Of a stretch of 64,000 nt of DNA, positions 1-10,274 are shown in pieces. Source of the DNA: Gari tellinella (lineage: Eukaryota > Mollusca > Bivalvia > Cardiida > Psammobiidae); assembly GCA_922989275.2 (NCBI GenBank), contig OV277856.1, positions 54,073,358 to 54,137,357 of the forward strand. The letters run 5' to 3'. Made by a program: the position numbers and the translations under genes. Each line of letters begins with the position of its first letter. Within the stretch, counting starts at the first letter, position 1. Below the pieces are notes generated by a model, which saw only the letters and a program-made list of their open reading frames with translations, did not search any database and was not told the DNA's origin.

Positions 1-777
1 TCTCAAAGTTATGTAGTGGACATTTTGACAGAATATAAAGAGTGACAAATAGTTTGCATTTACGTTACGCGGCGCCGATCTCGGTAAAAATAGCCATCTT
101 GTGTTATTAATTTTCCTTCCCTTAAACAACCCCGAAAATCAGTCTGTGGCTCCTCTTTGGAGTTGAAGAGAGGGAGAACTATTATAATTTTCTTGAAAAC
201 TGGCGTTTACCGGATATTGAGGCTAATGTTACGCACGTGTGCGTTTGCATTTTCATCGATCCAAGTAACTGTTTGACTCGACCACCCTTGTAACTTTTAA
301 TGGACATTTCCAGTTCCCATTTAATTCATTTGTGTCTGGATATCGCAATAAACCTTCCCTATATATGTACTTGTTGGAATATTTCTATACATATAAACTG
401 GAGTGAGCTGGAGACATTGCCAGTGATTGCCTATTCAGCAAAAACATTTTATATGAAGTAGCAAATAGTGCAGACTCGGATTAGACATCTCGGTACCCGA
501 TGTTTCATCTGAATAAAACTTGCTTATGTCTACTGTAGTGGACATTAAGCTAAAATGGATTAAGCCCAGTCCATTTTCGGCTACTTAGGAATGTGTTAAG
601 AATATCATGAATTCATTAATATAACAGACACCGTTAATAGGGCTTCATGAGTCCTCTGATCAGATTACTGGCCGCATTAGACACGCGTACTCTTCATATA
701 CATGCTGTTTGTAGTTGTCGAGTATACTAGTCACTAGGGTCGAATGTAGAAACTATGTATTTACAATGTCTATGTAG
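1..777. other. Intron or flank with no recognised feature
   Basis: This is downstream of the left signal-peptide exon on the minus strand, so it should be intron or later exon. I searched for an acceptor followed by a cysteine-rich open frame and did not find one. No foldback element was recognised. Confidence 0.4.
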
Positions 778-783
778 ACTTAC

Positions 784-875
784 CGTCATTGCACAAAATT
801 CCGCTCTAACCACCATGACTGTCATGGCCATCAGCGCCACAAGGAGAATAAGGTTGGTCTTCATATTGAGAATTA
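784..875 (-). CDS. Signal-peptide exon (exon 2) of a small secreted protein gene, left copy
   Basis: Coding runs from the ATG at 864 down to 784, 27 codons, ending in phase 0 at a GTAAGT donor (778-783 on the plus strand). It is preceded by a CTTTTCACAG acceptor ending at 876. The product starts MKTNLILL, continues with a hydrophobic core and VVRA, then EFCAMT. This is a classical secretory signal with a likely cut after the RA; one cysteine follows. The right-hand copy at 62299-62396 has the same start, length class, phase, cysteine and both splice sites. Conservation of all these argues for a real exon. The mature peptide is encoded by exons left of position 1, so its function cannot be stated. 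Short secreted cysteine-containing proteins of molluscs include many unrelated classes. Confidence 0.72.
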
Positions 876-1006
876 CTGTGAAAAGAAACACACAGCTCTT
901 AAAACATAATCTTGTAACGAGATTTATTCTTATTTAGTTACTGTAAAGACTACAAGTTCAAAGCAACGATAGTATGATTATAAAAGGCTTGAGGCAAAAA
1001 TATTTC

Positions 1007-1249
1007 AACCCTTTACCCAATAGTCTATTTCTAGTATTGAAAATAAGGGACGACTTAAAGCAGGCTGAAAGTAAAGAATGCGCCTTAAGGCGCATTCTGC
1101 TTTACTTTCAGTCTTGTTTTAAGCTACTATCTGCTAGACTAGAAAATATATCTTATGGCACATGTGTATATTTAATTAGGAACTATTTTCTTCAGCGGAG
1201 GAATAAATTAGATACGCTAAAAGTCGCTTCTATGGGGGTAAAGGGTTAA
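1007..1249. mobile_element. Foldback element family E, copy E1
   Basis: Starts AACCCTTTACCC and ends GTAAAGGGTTAA, so TTAA target-site duplication with a CCCTTTAC terminal repeat. The inner hairpin is built on GAATGCGCCTTAAGGCGCATTC flanked by TTTACTTTCA and its complement. The right part contains a family-typical CTAAAAGTCGCTTCTAT. Non-autonomous; no coding capacity. Confidence 0.8.
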
Positions 1250-1329
1250 GGTCACCATGTAAGTTGTGCGCAACATTTATAAACCTTTTTGTGGTCAGAT
1301 TAAAAAAAAGCTGTACAACTGTCTGCAAT

Positions 1330-1567
1330 ATTATTTCATGATCAAATTATTCAGGAGATGTTTACCCCATCATCGCTACATTGTTGTAATCTTCAGTATT
1401 GTTGTCAGCAAGACACGTTTCAAAGTTAGATTATCGTTGTGTGACTAAATACCGATAAGATTTTCAAACAGTTTGGGTCCTGATCAGACGCCGCATTACA
1501 CAGCGTCTAATCAGGACCCAAAGTGGTTGCAAGCGCGCTTTAAACAGTGATTGAGGGTTAAAGGGTT
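1330..1567. mobile_element. Foldback element family B, copy B1
   Basis: Left arm begins TTTCATGATCAAATTATTC; the right end is GAGGGTTAAAGGGTTA. The inner hairpin is AAACAGTTTGGGTCCTGATC with its complement and a degenerate loop (GCATTACACAGCG). The left terminal AACCC is lost. Confidence 0.7.
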
Positions 1568-1580
1568 AGTTATATACATG

Positions 1581-1776
1581 TACAGTGGAGAAAACGTTAT
1601 TCTTTCCTAATAAATGCGTTTACGTTAAAACTATTATTTGCAGTCCAAACTGTTTGCCACCAAGATGAACAAGACTTATCAGAATTGTCCAAAAGTTGTT
1701 CTTTTCTACGTTTTAGTGCTTTGCGTTTGCGTACGTTTGCGTTTAAACGGGAAAGAATAACAGATTCTCCACTGTA
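1581..1776 (-). mobile_element. Foldback element family A, copy A1 (one hairpin arm deleted)
   Basis: Both termini are present (TACAGTGGAGAA and TTCTCCACTGTA) but the central hairpin has lost an arm, leaving 196 bp instead of about 250. Target site is TA. Confidence 0.8.
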
Positions 1777-1879
1777 CTCTCAAAACATTTCCCTCCTTAC
1801 AATAATGCTTACGGCTGTCTCGCAAACAAGTCAATTATGTCTCACATATCCGTTAAAAAATTATATGATCCATTGCAAT

Positions 1880-1935
1880 ACGTTTGCGTTTCGTTTGCGT
1901 TTAAACGGGAAAGAATAACGTTTTATCCACGGTAT
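1880..1935 (-). mobile_element. Solo terminus of a family A element
   Basis: Only the right end remains: TTTGCGTTTAAACGGGAAAG followed by AATAACG and a degenerate TCCACGGTA. Confidence 0.6.
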
Positions 1936-2086
1936 ACATTGCACTAATGAGAACTGAACAGGACTCGAGGAGACACATTTAGAACAGATTAGGTCCAGGC
2001 AAACATAGGATTCCAGATAAGAGGGAGTAAACTGAAGCCAAAAATGTCTCATTTCAAATTTTTAGGAACAAAATCTATAGTGCAAC

Positions 2087-2333
2087 TACAGTGGAGAATC
2101 TGTTATTCATGACCGTTTAAACGCAACCGTACGCAAACGAAAAGCACTAAAACGTAGAAAAGAACTTTTGGACAATTCTGCCAATACTTGTTTATCTTGG
2201 TGGCAAACAGTTTGGAGCCTGATCAGACGCCGGGTTACCCGGCGTCTGATCTGGCTCCAAAATGTTTGCACTGCAAATAATAGTTTTAGCGTAAACGCGT
2301 TTATTGGGAAAGAATAATAGATTCTCCACTGTA
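2087..2333 (+). mobile_element. Foldback element family A, copy A2
   Basis: Full length with TACAGTGGAGAATCTGTTAT at the left and the complement ending ACTGTA at the right; TA target site. One arm of the central hairpin reads AAAATGTTTG instead of AAACTGTTTG. Confidence 0.85.
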
Positions 2334-2356
2334 CCTATAAGAACAGTATATCCCCT

Positions 2357-2536
2357 GTATAACAGTTACTAAAGCGAAGGTACATTGATTGTATAAAAGA
2401 CAGGCGACAGCTTAAATTTAAAAGCAATGCGACAGTAAAACAGAAAGCTTTCTATTCTATCGTCACTGCTTTAAGCAGTCACCTGTTGTAAACATAAGTA
2501 GCACATTTTAGTGGTCGTAATAGGTTTTACTTTATA
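2357..2536. mobile_element. Foldback element family C, copy C1 (degraded left end)
   Basis: The hairpin core GACAGTAAAACAGAAAGC and its complement, flanked by AAGACAGGCGACAG and GCAGTCACCTGTTG, ends in TTTAGTGGTCGTAATAGG. The left terminus is too diverged to place exactly. Confidence 0.65.
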
Positions 2537-2570
2537 GCCTTTAAGAAAGTCTTACACTACGGGGGCCCGT

Positions 2571-2803
2571 TTTACTAAACTACTTACGCATTTTTTTTTT
2601 GCACAAGTCAAAATCGTTTCTCTTATTTTTCGATCATAAACGTTTGCAAACAGCAAATAGCCAGATCAGAGGACGCGATAAAAGCGCGTCCTCTGATCTG
2701 GCTATTTGCTGTTTGTAGCAAGTGATAATAAAAATATAAATTAAAATTTAAAATTTTGACTCACGCAAAAAATTGCGTAAGTAGTTTAGTAAAACGGGCC
2801 CCG
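2571..2803. mobile_element. Foldback element family G, copy G1
   Basis: Long terminal inverted repeat GGGGCCCGTTTTACTAAACT continuing into ACTTACGCA, closing with the complement ending ACGGGCCCC. The inside holds a second hairpin, CAAACAGCAAATAGCCAGAT followed by CAGAGGACGCG, which uses the same CAAACAG...GATCAGA pattern as family A and B cores. Confidence 0.8.
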
Positions 2804-2820
2804 GGAGGACACAAACCAAT

Positions 2821-3030
2821 TACAGTGAAACCTCTCTAATTTAACGACTGCCTAAACGGAGGCGAATTAGTGGTATATAGGCAGGCGACAGCTTTCAGCT
2901 AGGCGACAGTAAAACAGAAAGCTCCTTTAGAAGCTTTCTGTTTTACTGCCACCTTGCTTAAAGCAGTCGCCTGTCGTCAACACCTAATAATTAACACAGT
3001 GTAATGGTCGTAATATGTTTGACTGTTATA
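2821..3030. mobile_element. Foldback element family C, copy C2
   Basis: TACAGTGAAACCTCTCTAA at the left. The core AGTAAAACAGAAAGCTCCTT is paired with AGCTTTCTGTTTTACTG, followed by GCAGTCGCCTGTCG. The right end TGGTCGTAATATGTTTGACTG is slightly diverged. Confidence 0.8.
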
Positions 3031-3098
3031 CAAAGTTGTCTAATTAAAACGAGTACATTTAACTGAATACAAACACAGAGTTAACAATCACGACTTAC

Positions 3099-3325
3099 CT
3101 CTGGAAGACTTCGCTCGTCAACTGACGATACAATACAGTGAAGAGTGAAATAAATAGCTCTCTACAGAAACAGTCGAACCTGCATGAAGGATCCTTTAAA
3201 TGACGGAATGTTGGTATTCCTAAGACAAGGTGACTGCTTAATACATGATGAAAGAAATAGAGAAAGTTCTTTGGCGAGCCATTTAAAGTTTGTTTCGTAA
3301 TGTATTAAGTAGCCACCTGTCGTTA
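3099..3325 (-). other. Exon 1 (probably 5' UTR) of the left secreted-protein gene
   Basis: On the minus strand this segment ends in CCAGAG followed by a GTAAGT donor (3093-3098). It matches 59930-60139 almost base for base over more than 200 bases, including the donor, and lies about 2.2 kb upstream of the signal-peptide exon on the same strand. The frame of the downstream ATG is not open through it, so I take it as untranslated leader. The 5' end is set only by the TATA box about 25-30 bases upstream and is approximate. Confidence 0.6.
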
Positions 3326-3340
3326 AGGCTACTTTTTTTT

Positions 3341-3356
3341 TATATCTAACGACTGG
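3341..3356 (-). promoter_or_regulatory. TATA box of the left secreted-protein gene
   Basis: Read on the minus strand the site is GATATAAAAAAAAAGT, about 250 bases upstream of the exon 1 donor. The mirror copy has a TATAAAAA at 59898-59905 at nearly the same distance, in otherwise alignable sequence. Position and conservation support a core promoter; there is no direct evidence of transcription start. Confidence 0.5.
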
Positions 3357-3502
3357 TGTATACAGTATTGACTGTATATGAACTATGTTTACAGTGTGCT
3401 TGCATGCTTTTGCAAGAGCTCAAGACGGTCCTTATAAGCTCACCTGAGTAATATGAGGTCAAAAATTGGGTTCAACATGTCCTGAACCCTTTCACTGTCA
3501 AT

Positions 3503-3752
3503 TACAGTGGAGAATCTGTTATTCTTTCCCAATAAACGCGTTTACGCTAAAACTATTATTTGCAGTGCAAACAGTTTGGAGCCAGATCAGACGCCGGGTA
3601 ACCCGGCGTCTGATCAGGCTCCAAACTGTTTGCCACCAAGATAAACAAGAATTATCAGAATTGTCCAAAAGTTGTTCTTTTCTACGTTTTAGTGCTTTGC
3701 GTTTGCGTACGTTTGCGTTTAAACGGGAAAGAATAACAGATTCTCCACTGTA
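3503..3752 (-). mobile_element. Foldback element family A, reference copy A3
   Basis: This is a clean example of the family. It is 250 bp with a TA target site and termini TACAGTGGAGAATCTGTTAT and its complement. One subterminal arm has AATAAACGCGTTTACGCTAA; the other has TTTGCGTACGTTTGCGTTTA. The centre is a hairpin: AAACAGTTTGGAGCCAGATC, AGACGCCGGGTAACCCGGCG, then the complement. One mismatch in the stem (GCCAGATC against GCCTGATC) is present in essentially all copies in this window. The element codes for nothing. TA targeting suggests mobilisation by a Tc1/mariner-type transposase, which is an inference. Confidence 0.9.
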
Positions 3753-3755
3753 CCT

Positions 3756-4392
3756 TCAGAAAAATACATGGTTGGTTGAGGTTTTCATGTTTGACCATTA
3801 CGAGTAGGCTACTTTAACTTATAGCTTAACAATAATTCATAATTCATCAGAAAAATACATTGTTTGTAGAGGTTTTCATGTTTGACCATTACGGGTAGGC
3901 TTCTTTAACTTATAGCTTTACAATAATTCATAATTCATCAGAAAAATACATTGTTTGTAGAGGTTTTCATGTTTGACCATTACGGGTAGGCTACTTTAAC
4001 TTATAGCTTTACAATAATTCATAATTCATCAGAAAAAATACATTGTTTGTAGAGGTTTTCATGTTGGACCATTACGGGTAAGCTACTTTAACTTATAGCT
4101 TAACAATAATTCATAATTCATCAGAAAAAATACATTGTTTGTAGAGGTTTTCATGTTTGACCATTACGGGTAGGCTACTTTAACTTATAGCTTTACAATA
4201 ATTCATAATTCATCAGAAAAATACATTGTTTGTAGAGGTTTTCATGTTTGACCATTACGGGTAAGCTACTTTAACTTATAGCTTTACAATAATTCATAAT
4301 TCATCAGAAAAATACATTGTTTGTAGAGGTTTTCATGTTTGACCATTACGGGTAAGCTACTTTAACTTATAGCTTTACAATAATTCATTTAA
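3756..4392. repeat. Tandem repeat, 91-92 bp unit, seven copies
   Basis: The motif TCAGAAAAATACAT recurs at 3756, 3847, 3938, 4029, 4121, 4213 and 4304. Each unit carries GAGGTTTTCATGTTTGACCA and CTACTTTAACTTATAGCTT. Units differ by a few bases. The array begins directly after foldback copy A3. Confidence 0.95.
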
Positions 4393-4584
4393 TAAACGGT
4401 CTAACAATGGAAGGGCAATGGGTAAAACCAACTTTGGCGAACGACCAAGAACTGCAGAACTGAAACAATTCATCAAGGTCTTTAATGAGCTCTCTGCCTC
4501 GTTCCAACATATTATATTCTATATGATTTTCCCCAGAACAGCAACATAACATACGTAAAATTAAATCAATATATAATTGTCTAG

Positions 4585-4747
4585 CACAGTAAAACCTCTC
4601 TATAACGATCATTAAATTGTGATTTTACAACATGTGACTGCTTACAGCTTTCCGTTTTACAGCAACCTTGCTTTAAGTTGCCACATTGTCTTATTTACAG
4701 TCGATTAGAATTCGCTTTAGTGGTCGTTATAGAGAGATTTTACTGTA
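4585..4747. mobile_element. Foldback element family C, copy C3 (core deleted)
   Basis: Both termini are good (CAGTAAAACCTCTCTATAAC and GTTATAGAGAGATTTTACTG), but most of the inner hairpin is missing; GCTTTCCGTTTTACAGC is what is left. Confidence 0.75.
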
Positions 4748-5022
4748 CCAAAATACCAGTAGTTTGTTACAATCGACGGCTGTCTGGCTAATTGTATTAA
4801 TGTACATGTCAGGTGAGCTAAAACGACACCACATTTGTACTTTAGAAAGCACGTGCACATTTGAGTTGACATCGTGGAAGTTCTGTGACCGCCAGTTTTT
4901 CGTGCATAACGCGTTGTTTGATTTGGCTGCGTATTTGTAAACAATAGATACAAGACATACAGTCGAACCAAGATAATCCGAACTCATTTAAATTGAATTA
5001 TCCATTTTACAAAGTTAACACA

Positions 5023-5512
5023 TTCAACCCTAGCGACGAGTATACTCGTAATTTATAATCAGTGTACCTATAAGAATACACTTGCCCAATACAAACAGTG
5101 TAAACCAAGATCAGAGGGCTCCTGCAGGAGCCTTCTGATCAGGGTCTGTACTGTTTGTCAATTTGCAAAAGATTGCAGAAACGCCGCTAAATTGTCATAC
5201 AGTGGAGAATGTATTATTCTTTCCCAATAAACGCGTTTACGCTAAAACTATTATTTTCAGTCAAACAGTTTGGAGCCAGATCAGACGCCGGGTAACCCGG
5301 CGTCTGATCAGGCTCCAAATTGTTTGCCACCAAGATAAACATAAAATATCAGAATTGTCCAAAAGTTGTACTTTTCTACGTTTTAGTGATTTGCGTTTGC
5401 GTACGTTTGCGTTTAAACGGGAAAGAATAACATATTCTCCACTGTAAATGGGCTAAACTCAATTGGAAAATGGAACTTTCCATTTAAAGTCTCAGGCGTG
5501 AATGAGTTAAAG
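5023..5512. mobile_element. Foldback element family F, copy F2, split by a family A insertion
   Basis: Left part 5023-5197 has CAACCCTAGCGACGAG, then the hairpin CAGAGGGCTCCTGCAGGAGC framed by AAACAGTGTA. The right part resumes at 5447 with TGGAAAATGGAACTTTCCAT and ends GTGAATGAGTTAA. A4 (5198-5446) sits inside it. Confidence 0.7.
5198..5446 (-). mobile_element. Foldback element family A, copy A4, nested in F2
   Basis: Full length with TA borders. Its flanks are the two halves of an F element, so this insertion is younger than F2. Confidence 0.88.
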
Positions 5513-5535
5513 CGAAACCTGAGCCGTGGCATGAC

Positions 5536-5764
5536 AAAATCAGCCTTATTGCATTGCAACATCGTACAGACCAAACACCGTTTTCATCACAGGCTCTGTA
5601 TCAGAGTTTGTCTACACTGCTTAATACTGTATAATTTCATAATACAGATACATAAATGGTTTTAGATGCATGTGGGTATCAAACAGTGCAGATCAAGAGC
5701 AGCCGCCACGAGGCGGCGGTTGGCCTTGATCTACACTATTTGCAATGCAATAAGGCAGGTTTTC
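5536..5764. mobile_element. Foldback element family H
   Basis: Terminal repeat AAAATCAGCCTTATTGCATT is paired with TGCAATGCAATAAGGCAGG. The inner stem is AAACAGTGCAGATCAAGAGC with the loop region CCGCCACGAGGCGG. Only one copy is seen here. Confidence 0.6.
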
Positions 5765-5991
5765 TAATAGCAAAACTCAATTGTTTACTCAACAAAACAA
5801 TTAAAGGGGCATGTGTATAGGGTAAAGAAAAAAATATAAACTTAAGTTCATTCAGAGACATTTTGAAAGTACATGTAGTATGTAAAGTTACATTGTAGAG
5901 TATTTCTTCCGTTAGAAAAGTGGCAAACGATAGCTCTACTCTCCTTTAAACTCAATCAACCTCAAACTCCGTTTGCCAGACTATAGGTTGG

Positions 5992-6241
5992 TACAGTGGA
6001 GAATCTGTTATTCTTTCCCGTTTAAACGCAAACGTACGCAAACGCAAAGCGCTAAAACGTAGAAAAGAACAACTTTTGGTCAATTCTGATATTTGATGTT
6101 TATCTTGGTGGCAAACAGTTTGGAGCCTGATCAGACGCCGGGTTACCCGGCGTCTGATCTGGCTCCAAACTGTTTGCACTGGAAATAATAGTTTTAGCGT
6201 AAACGCGTTTATTGGGAAAGAATAACAGATTCTCCACTGTA
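5992..6241 (+). mobile_element. Foldback element family A, copy A5
   Basis: Complete, TA target site, ends GGTACAGTGGAGAA and TTCTCCACTGTA. The stem has the usual single mismatch. Confidence 0.9.
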
Positions 6242-6359
6242 GGATAACAAATTACATAACCAAACGCCCGATCTTAAAGTTTTTAGCTCTCCGGACTGTG
6301 TCCAAGAGCTTATGCTGTCACCCATGCATTGGCATCGGCGTTCCCGTTCCCTTTTGCGT

Positions 6360-6720
6360 TTGCGATCGAGGTATAGCTTTCATATTTGATATGTTTGTGT
6401 ATATGGACAATACGTTTCCATGCAAACAAATATGTTACCCCAGTGACATTGACCTTGAAGTAAGGGCCCCCGTGTGAAAATCTGAATTTAGGTTTCTTAA
6501 AATGACTTTAAATTCTATGTCCCTTGAGGTATTGCTTTCATATTTGGTATATGTGTATATATGTACAAGACCTTTCCGTGCAAACACAAGTTGTTAGCCC
6601 TGTGACAATTACCATGAACTTAGGGTTTGCGTTTAGGTTTCGAAATCTGTGTTAAGGTTTTGAAAAATGCCTATAACTCCTATGCTCATAGAGATAGTCC
6701 TTTCATATCTGGCATATATA
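6360..6720. repeat. Degenerate tandem repeat, two units of about 175 bp
   Basis: GAGGTATAGCTTTCATATTT is followed about 170 bases later by GAGGTATTGCTTTCATATTT, then by GAGATAGTCCTTTCATATCT. Between these, ACGTTTCCATGCAAAC and CCTTTCCGTGCAAAC align, as do the GTGACATTGACC-like stretches. It is a diverged dispersed repeat and I see no coding capacity. Confidence 0.65.
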
Positions 6721-6724
6721 ATTC

Positions 6725-6999
6725 GCCCTTTAAGAGCCATTAGGGTTCACCTGTAGTTTTTGTGTTTTCGAGAAAATGGTGAAACAAACTTTGAATCATA
6801 TTATAAATTCAGTCGATCCATGAAATCTGGTAACTTTATTTCCACAAACACAGATAGCCAACACAATTCAAATGCATGAAAGAAAATCTGGGGAAAATGT
6901 TGTTTATTGCCTTTATTAAATGGCAATTTCTGTAGATGAGCCCTTATGGCTCTAAAATGTTTTTAACATAACTTGTCAAAATTGCAGAGCCAGAAGGGC
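6725..6999. repeat. Short palindromic GAGCC...GGGCTC motifs
   Basis: AGAGCCATTAGGGTTC near 6731, GAGCCCTTATGGCTC near 6938 and GCAGAGCCAGAAGGGCTC near 6984; the same motif returns at 9344 and 9502. Each could form a short hairpin. They surround the transposon-protein remnant at 7114-7744 and may mark its element or a relative. Confidence 0.45.
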
Positions 7000-7113
7000 T
7001 CAAGTAAAACTCCGAATAGGATTTACAGTTGAAACGCTTTTCACTTAGTGTGAATTTGTTTATTATTACAAGAAACTATTAGATATGTCATAACCGATGC
7101 ATATATGCATATG

Positions 7114-7744
7114 TTACATGTACCGTCCTTCAAAGGTCCTCAAGCTATTCACTATCTTAATTTCGTCCAAAATATCTGGTTCTGAAAGACGTTTCTTAAT
7201 TACCCTACTTGTCTTAAGATTATCACAAAAAGGAATATTTAGACTGTTACACAAAGAAACAGGATAATCTTTCTTTTCAACCGAAACTGGGAAGGAATGC
7301 TGATATTTTGAAGGCAGTGGTTCGAGACCGAAACCTGGCCACCATCTGGTCACTTTGCTGTCATTAAGTATTCAAAGGTTTTCCTCGTGAAAACTTTCTT
7401 TTACTTATAAATCATTTGGATGGGGATATTTAAATATTTAGTACTTTGACTTGTAACCAGGTCACTCTGTTCTCGTCTGTATCAATTTTGAAGCGTTTCA
7501 GTTCCTGCTTTAGATTCAAGAAATGTTCATAATGCATTGGCACAACCACGTAATTATGGTTTATTTCTGAAAGCAATGTGGAAAAAATCCAACTGATCAG
7601 GACGGAGAATGGAATTTCCCTTTTTGCGAGTTCTACTGTCGAGTGCATCGAGTTACACCCCATTTGGGTGTGACCAGACTCCAAGAACTTTTGTTGTAAT
7701 GTTCTCAATTGATCAGATGCACTAGGTGTAACTGTCTGCAGCAA
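7114..7744 (-). pseudogene. Remnant of a transposon-type protein with a GHTQM motif
   Basis: Two frame-disrupted segments on the minus strand (7744-7430 and 7353-7114) read as one decayed protein. The first holds FLESGHTQMGCNSMHSTVE and YEHFLNLK with TWLQVKVL. The second has PLPSKYQHSFPVSVEKKDY followed by LCNSLNIP. From memory this order (GHTQME-DS-H, a WLKV-type motif, then P-P-S..K..DL..LC) matches the C-terminal part of transposase-like proteins common in invertebrate genomes. I cannot name the superfamily safely. Stops and a frame change between the parts show it is dead. Confidence 0.5.
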
Positions 7745-8205
7745 TCCTGCAGTCAGATACAGGTTCCTGATCAGTCAAGTAGCGCATTCCATTACCGTAT
7801 CGATTGCATCGATTGCATAAAAAAACGTAACATTTAACTAAAACGACATGTTTGCACGATTTCGATTGCAAACGGCACGAACGGCTTCAGAGGTAGTGAG
7901 CCAAGGCGAACAGCAAAAAACAAAATGGCGACCAAATGAGTCTACAAAATCAGCGAACAGTTCCGAGTTAATTTCTCATCAATAAACCAACATTTTCCTA
8001 TACTTAATGTTTCAAACAAAGCAGCTTACATTAAAGCAGCTAAATCGTATTTTCATATGCGGTAATTTTGATGCATTTTAACCAGTTGATTTGTACACTT
8101 TTGCGTGTGTTATTCCTATTCGTAAATAGTTCGTTCGTACCCTTGAAAAGTAAATAAACACGAGGGCGTAATGAGTTATTATTGAAGAGTATTGGAGAAC
8201 GTTAG

Positions 8206-8400
8206 ATGTCGTACTATAAAGGTTGTTTGCATCGGTTAACGTTGCCGTTCTCCGATACGGTACTTGAACGCGCTACTGAACAACAATCTGAATATCAAAT
8301 AACATGCAATATGGTAGACGGGAGACTATTGATGTCCGTTATCAAGCATGGCCCAATTTTGGATGAACCTCCCTGCCAATGTCTCTCATCTCATAGGTAG
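8206..8400 (+). CDS. Unrecognised short open frame ending at a possible donor site
   Basis: A 64-codon frame containing SEYQITCNMVDGRLLMSV ends at a stop near an AG/GTAGGA sequence. I recognise no family. Sequence 7951-8011 just upstream matches 62964-63020, so the neighbourhood is repetitive. This is probably a transposon fragment or chance frame. Confidence 0.15.
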   Translation: MSYYKGCLHRLTLPFSDTVLERATEQQSEYQITCNMVDGRLLMSVIKHGPILDEPPCQCLSSHR

Positions 8401-8624
8401 GAGGTAACATTCTTGTAAGAATTAGCTTTCTTTTTGTAGTATACCTTGCTAATATTTGAGCAAGGCATATAAAATATGGATTGTTGATCTTTTACCGACT
8501 TGTTTTTGATGTTCGAATAGAAACTGACAAATCTCCGGTGTTGTAACTTGCTGTAACATGTTGAATTAGTATTTGTTTTGTCACCTGCTATAGGCAGAGG
8601 TGACACTTACGGGTCACTTTTCCC

Positions 8625-8700
8625 GGCGTCTGTCTGTCTATCCGTCCGTCCGTCTGTCTGTCCGTATATCTGTATTTCTGTCATTATGCCTGTCCATCAT
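8625..8700. repeat. TCTG/TCCG simple repeat
   Basis: Imperfect tetranucleotide run (GTCTGTCTGTCTATCCGTCC and following) with TCTG and TCCG alternating. A GGTGACAC-type sequence lies upstream. Confidence 0.8.
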
Positions 8701-8865
8701 GCTTTTTGCGTCATGCTTCATAACACCTGTTCTATTGAAGCTTTTAAGATGAAACTTTATTTATGGAAAGTGCTTGACAATTGAATTTAACAAGGGTCAG
8801 AACGATTACATCAATAGTGTGAGAGTTATTCACCTTTTCCTCATTTTCCTTTTTCCTTTCATGCA

Positions 8866-9107
8866 GGGGCCCGTTTCATAAAACTTCTTACGACAAATGT
8901 TGTCGTAAGTCAAAACTTTAAAATACATTTAATCTGTGATTGCTCTATCTAATCCTGTCTTGTGACATCCTTTTGGAATCGTCTTTTCAAGACAATTCCA
9001 AAAAGATGTCGCAAGACAGGATTAGATGGAGAAATAAATAATAATTGATACTTTTATAATCTGACTGACGACAACATTTATCGTAAGAAGTTTTATGAAA
9101 CGCGCCC
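8866..9107. mobile_element. Foldback element family G, copy G2
   Basis: GGGGCCCGTTTCATAAAACT with CTTACGACAA at the left mirrors TTGTCGTAAG-like sequence and ATGAAACGCGCCC at the right. The inner stem is TCTAATCCTGTCTTGTGACA with TTCCAAAAAGATGTCGCAAG. Confidence 0.75.
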
Positions 9108-10041
9108 AAGATTTCTTCTGTTTTAAGATTTTGAAATGAATTTGTTTTTATAGAAAGAAAATGTTAGTCTAATGCTTGCTGGCAGGTGACACACGTGTTC
9201 CGTGAAACCCATCGATTTTCTTGATTGATGGATGCCTTTGGTTTCACGGCACGGCAACACTGAATAGGTCATATAGCGCAGATGAATGATGAGATGATGT
9301 AATGATGAGGAGGGATGATCACAAGTATTTGTACCGAAAATATGCAGAGCCATAAGGGCTCATCTCACATTTGTTCCTCGATTAATCTAATCTAGTCAAA
9401 AAATAAAGTCCATAGTACATGCTTACTTTTCTGTCATAACATTTTGTTTTTGTGTTCAATATTACAGTGAAAGAGTATATGTAATAATATAAAATCTGAT
9501 TAAAGCCATAAGGGCTACTCTGCAAAACAACAGATGACCACATTCCTTTGTCTCATTTTAACTTGTGCTGATACACATATTTACACATTCAGCAGAAATC
9601 AGGTGTCAGCTAACATTTACCCATCGGCCCAAAAACGGCAAAAACAGAATTTTGGTACAATTCTCGGTATAAATCCTAAACACAACTATGAAGGCACGCA
9701 TGCGACACTTCATAATTTGGATATGTTACTTCAACTTAAATATTTAGTGTCTATTTAGAATATCTTTGTGTCGCATTAGTGCCTTCATTGTTTGTTTCTA
9801 TGATTTATACCATGAATCGTACCAAAACTCTTGCCTCGTGGTCCATTTACAAGAAACTATAAAGTTGTCAAAACTTGAATTTGGGTTGAGTTTGATGTAT
9901 AATATGAAGTGTTAATATCTAAAATTGACAAATGGAGAGAAAATATAGCTAAAACATAATTTGGGAGAAAAAAAATACAGGGCCAAAACTGAGGCTTCGT
10001 GAACCTTGTCCTTCATGCCGTTATTTCCTAAACGACTCGTC
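9108..10041. other. Intergenic stretch without a supported gene
   Basis: Contains the GAGCCATAAGGGCTC palindrome at 9344-9365 and a related AAAGCCATAAGGGCTACTC at 9500. The remaining open frames are short, with no domain I recognise. Confidence 0.5.
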
Positions 10042-10274
10042 ACAGTGGAGAATCTGTTATTCTTTCCCGTTTAAACGCAAACGTACGCAAACGCAAAGCA
10101 CTAAAACGTAGAAAAGAACAACTTTTGGACAATTCTGATAATTCTTGTTCATCTTGGTGGCAAACAGTTTGGAGCATGATCAGACGCCGGGTTACCCGGC
10201 GTCTGATCTGGCTCCAAACTGTTTGCACTGCAAATAATAGTTTCTTGGGAAAGAATAACAGATTCTCCACTGTA
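10042..10274 (+). mobile_element. Foldback element family A, copy A6
   Basis: Complete termini. A 17-base deletion removes the GCGTAAACGCG part of the right arm (AATAGTTTCTTGGGAAAG). It abuts the start of the duplicated segment 10275-10376. Confidence 0.85.

Noticed and set aside
1007..2333. Possible CRISPR array because of repeated palindromes near 1.0-2.3 kb
   Set aside because: Spacing is irregular, units are 180-250 bp with terminal repeats and target sites, and the DNA is eukaryotic.
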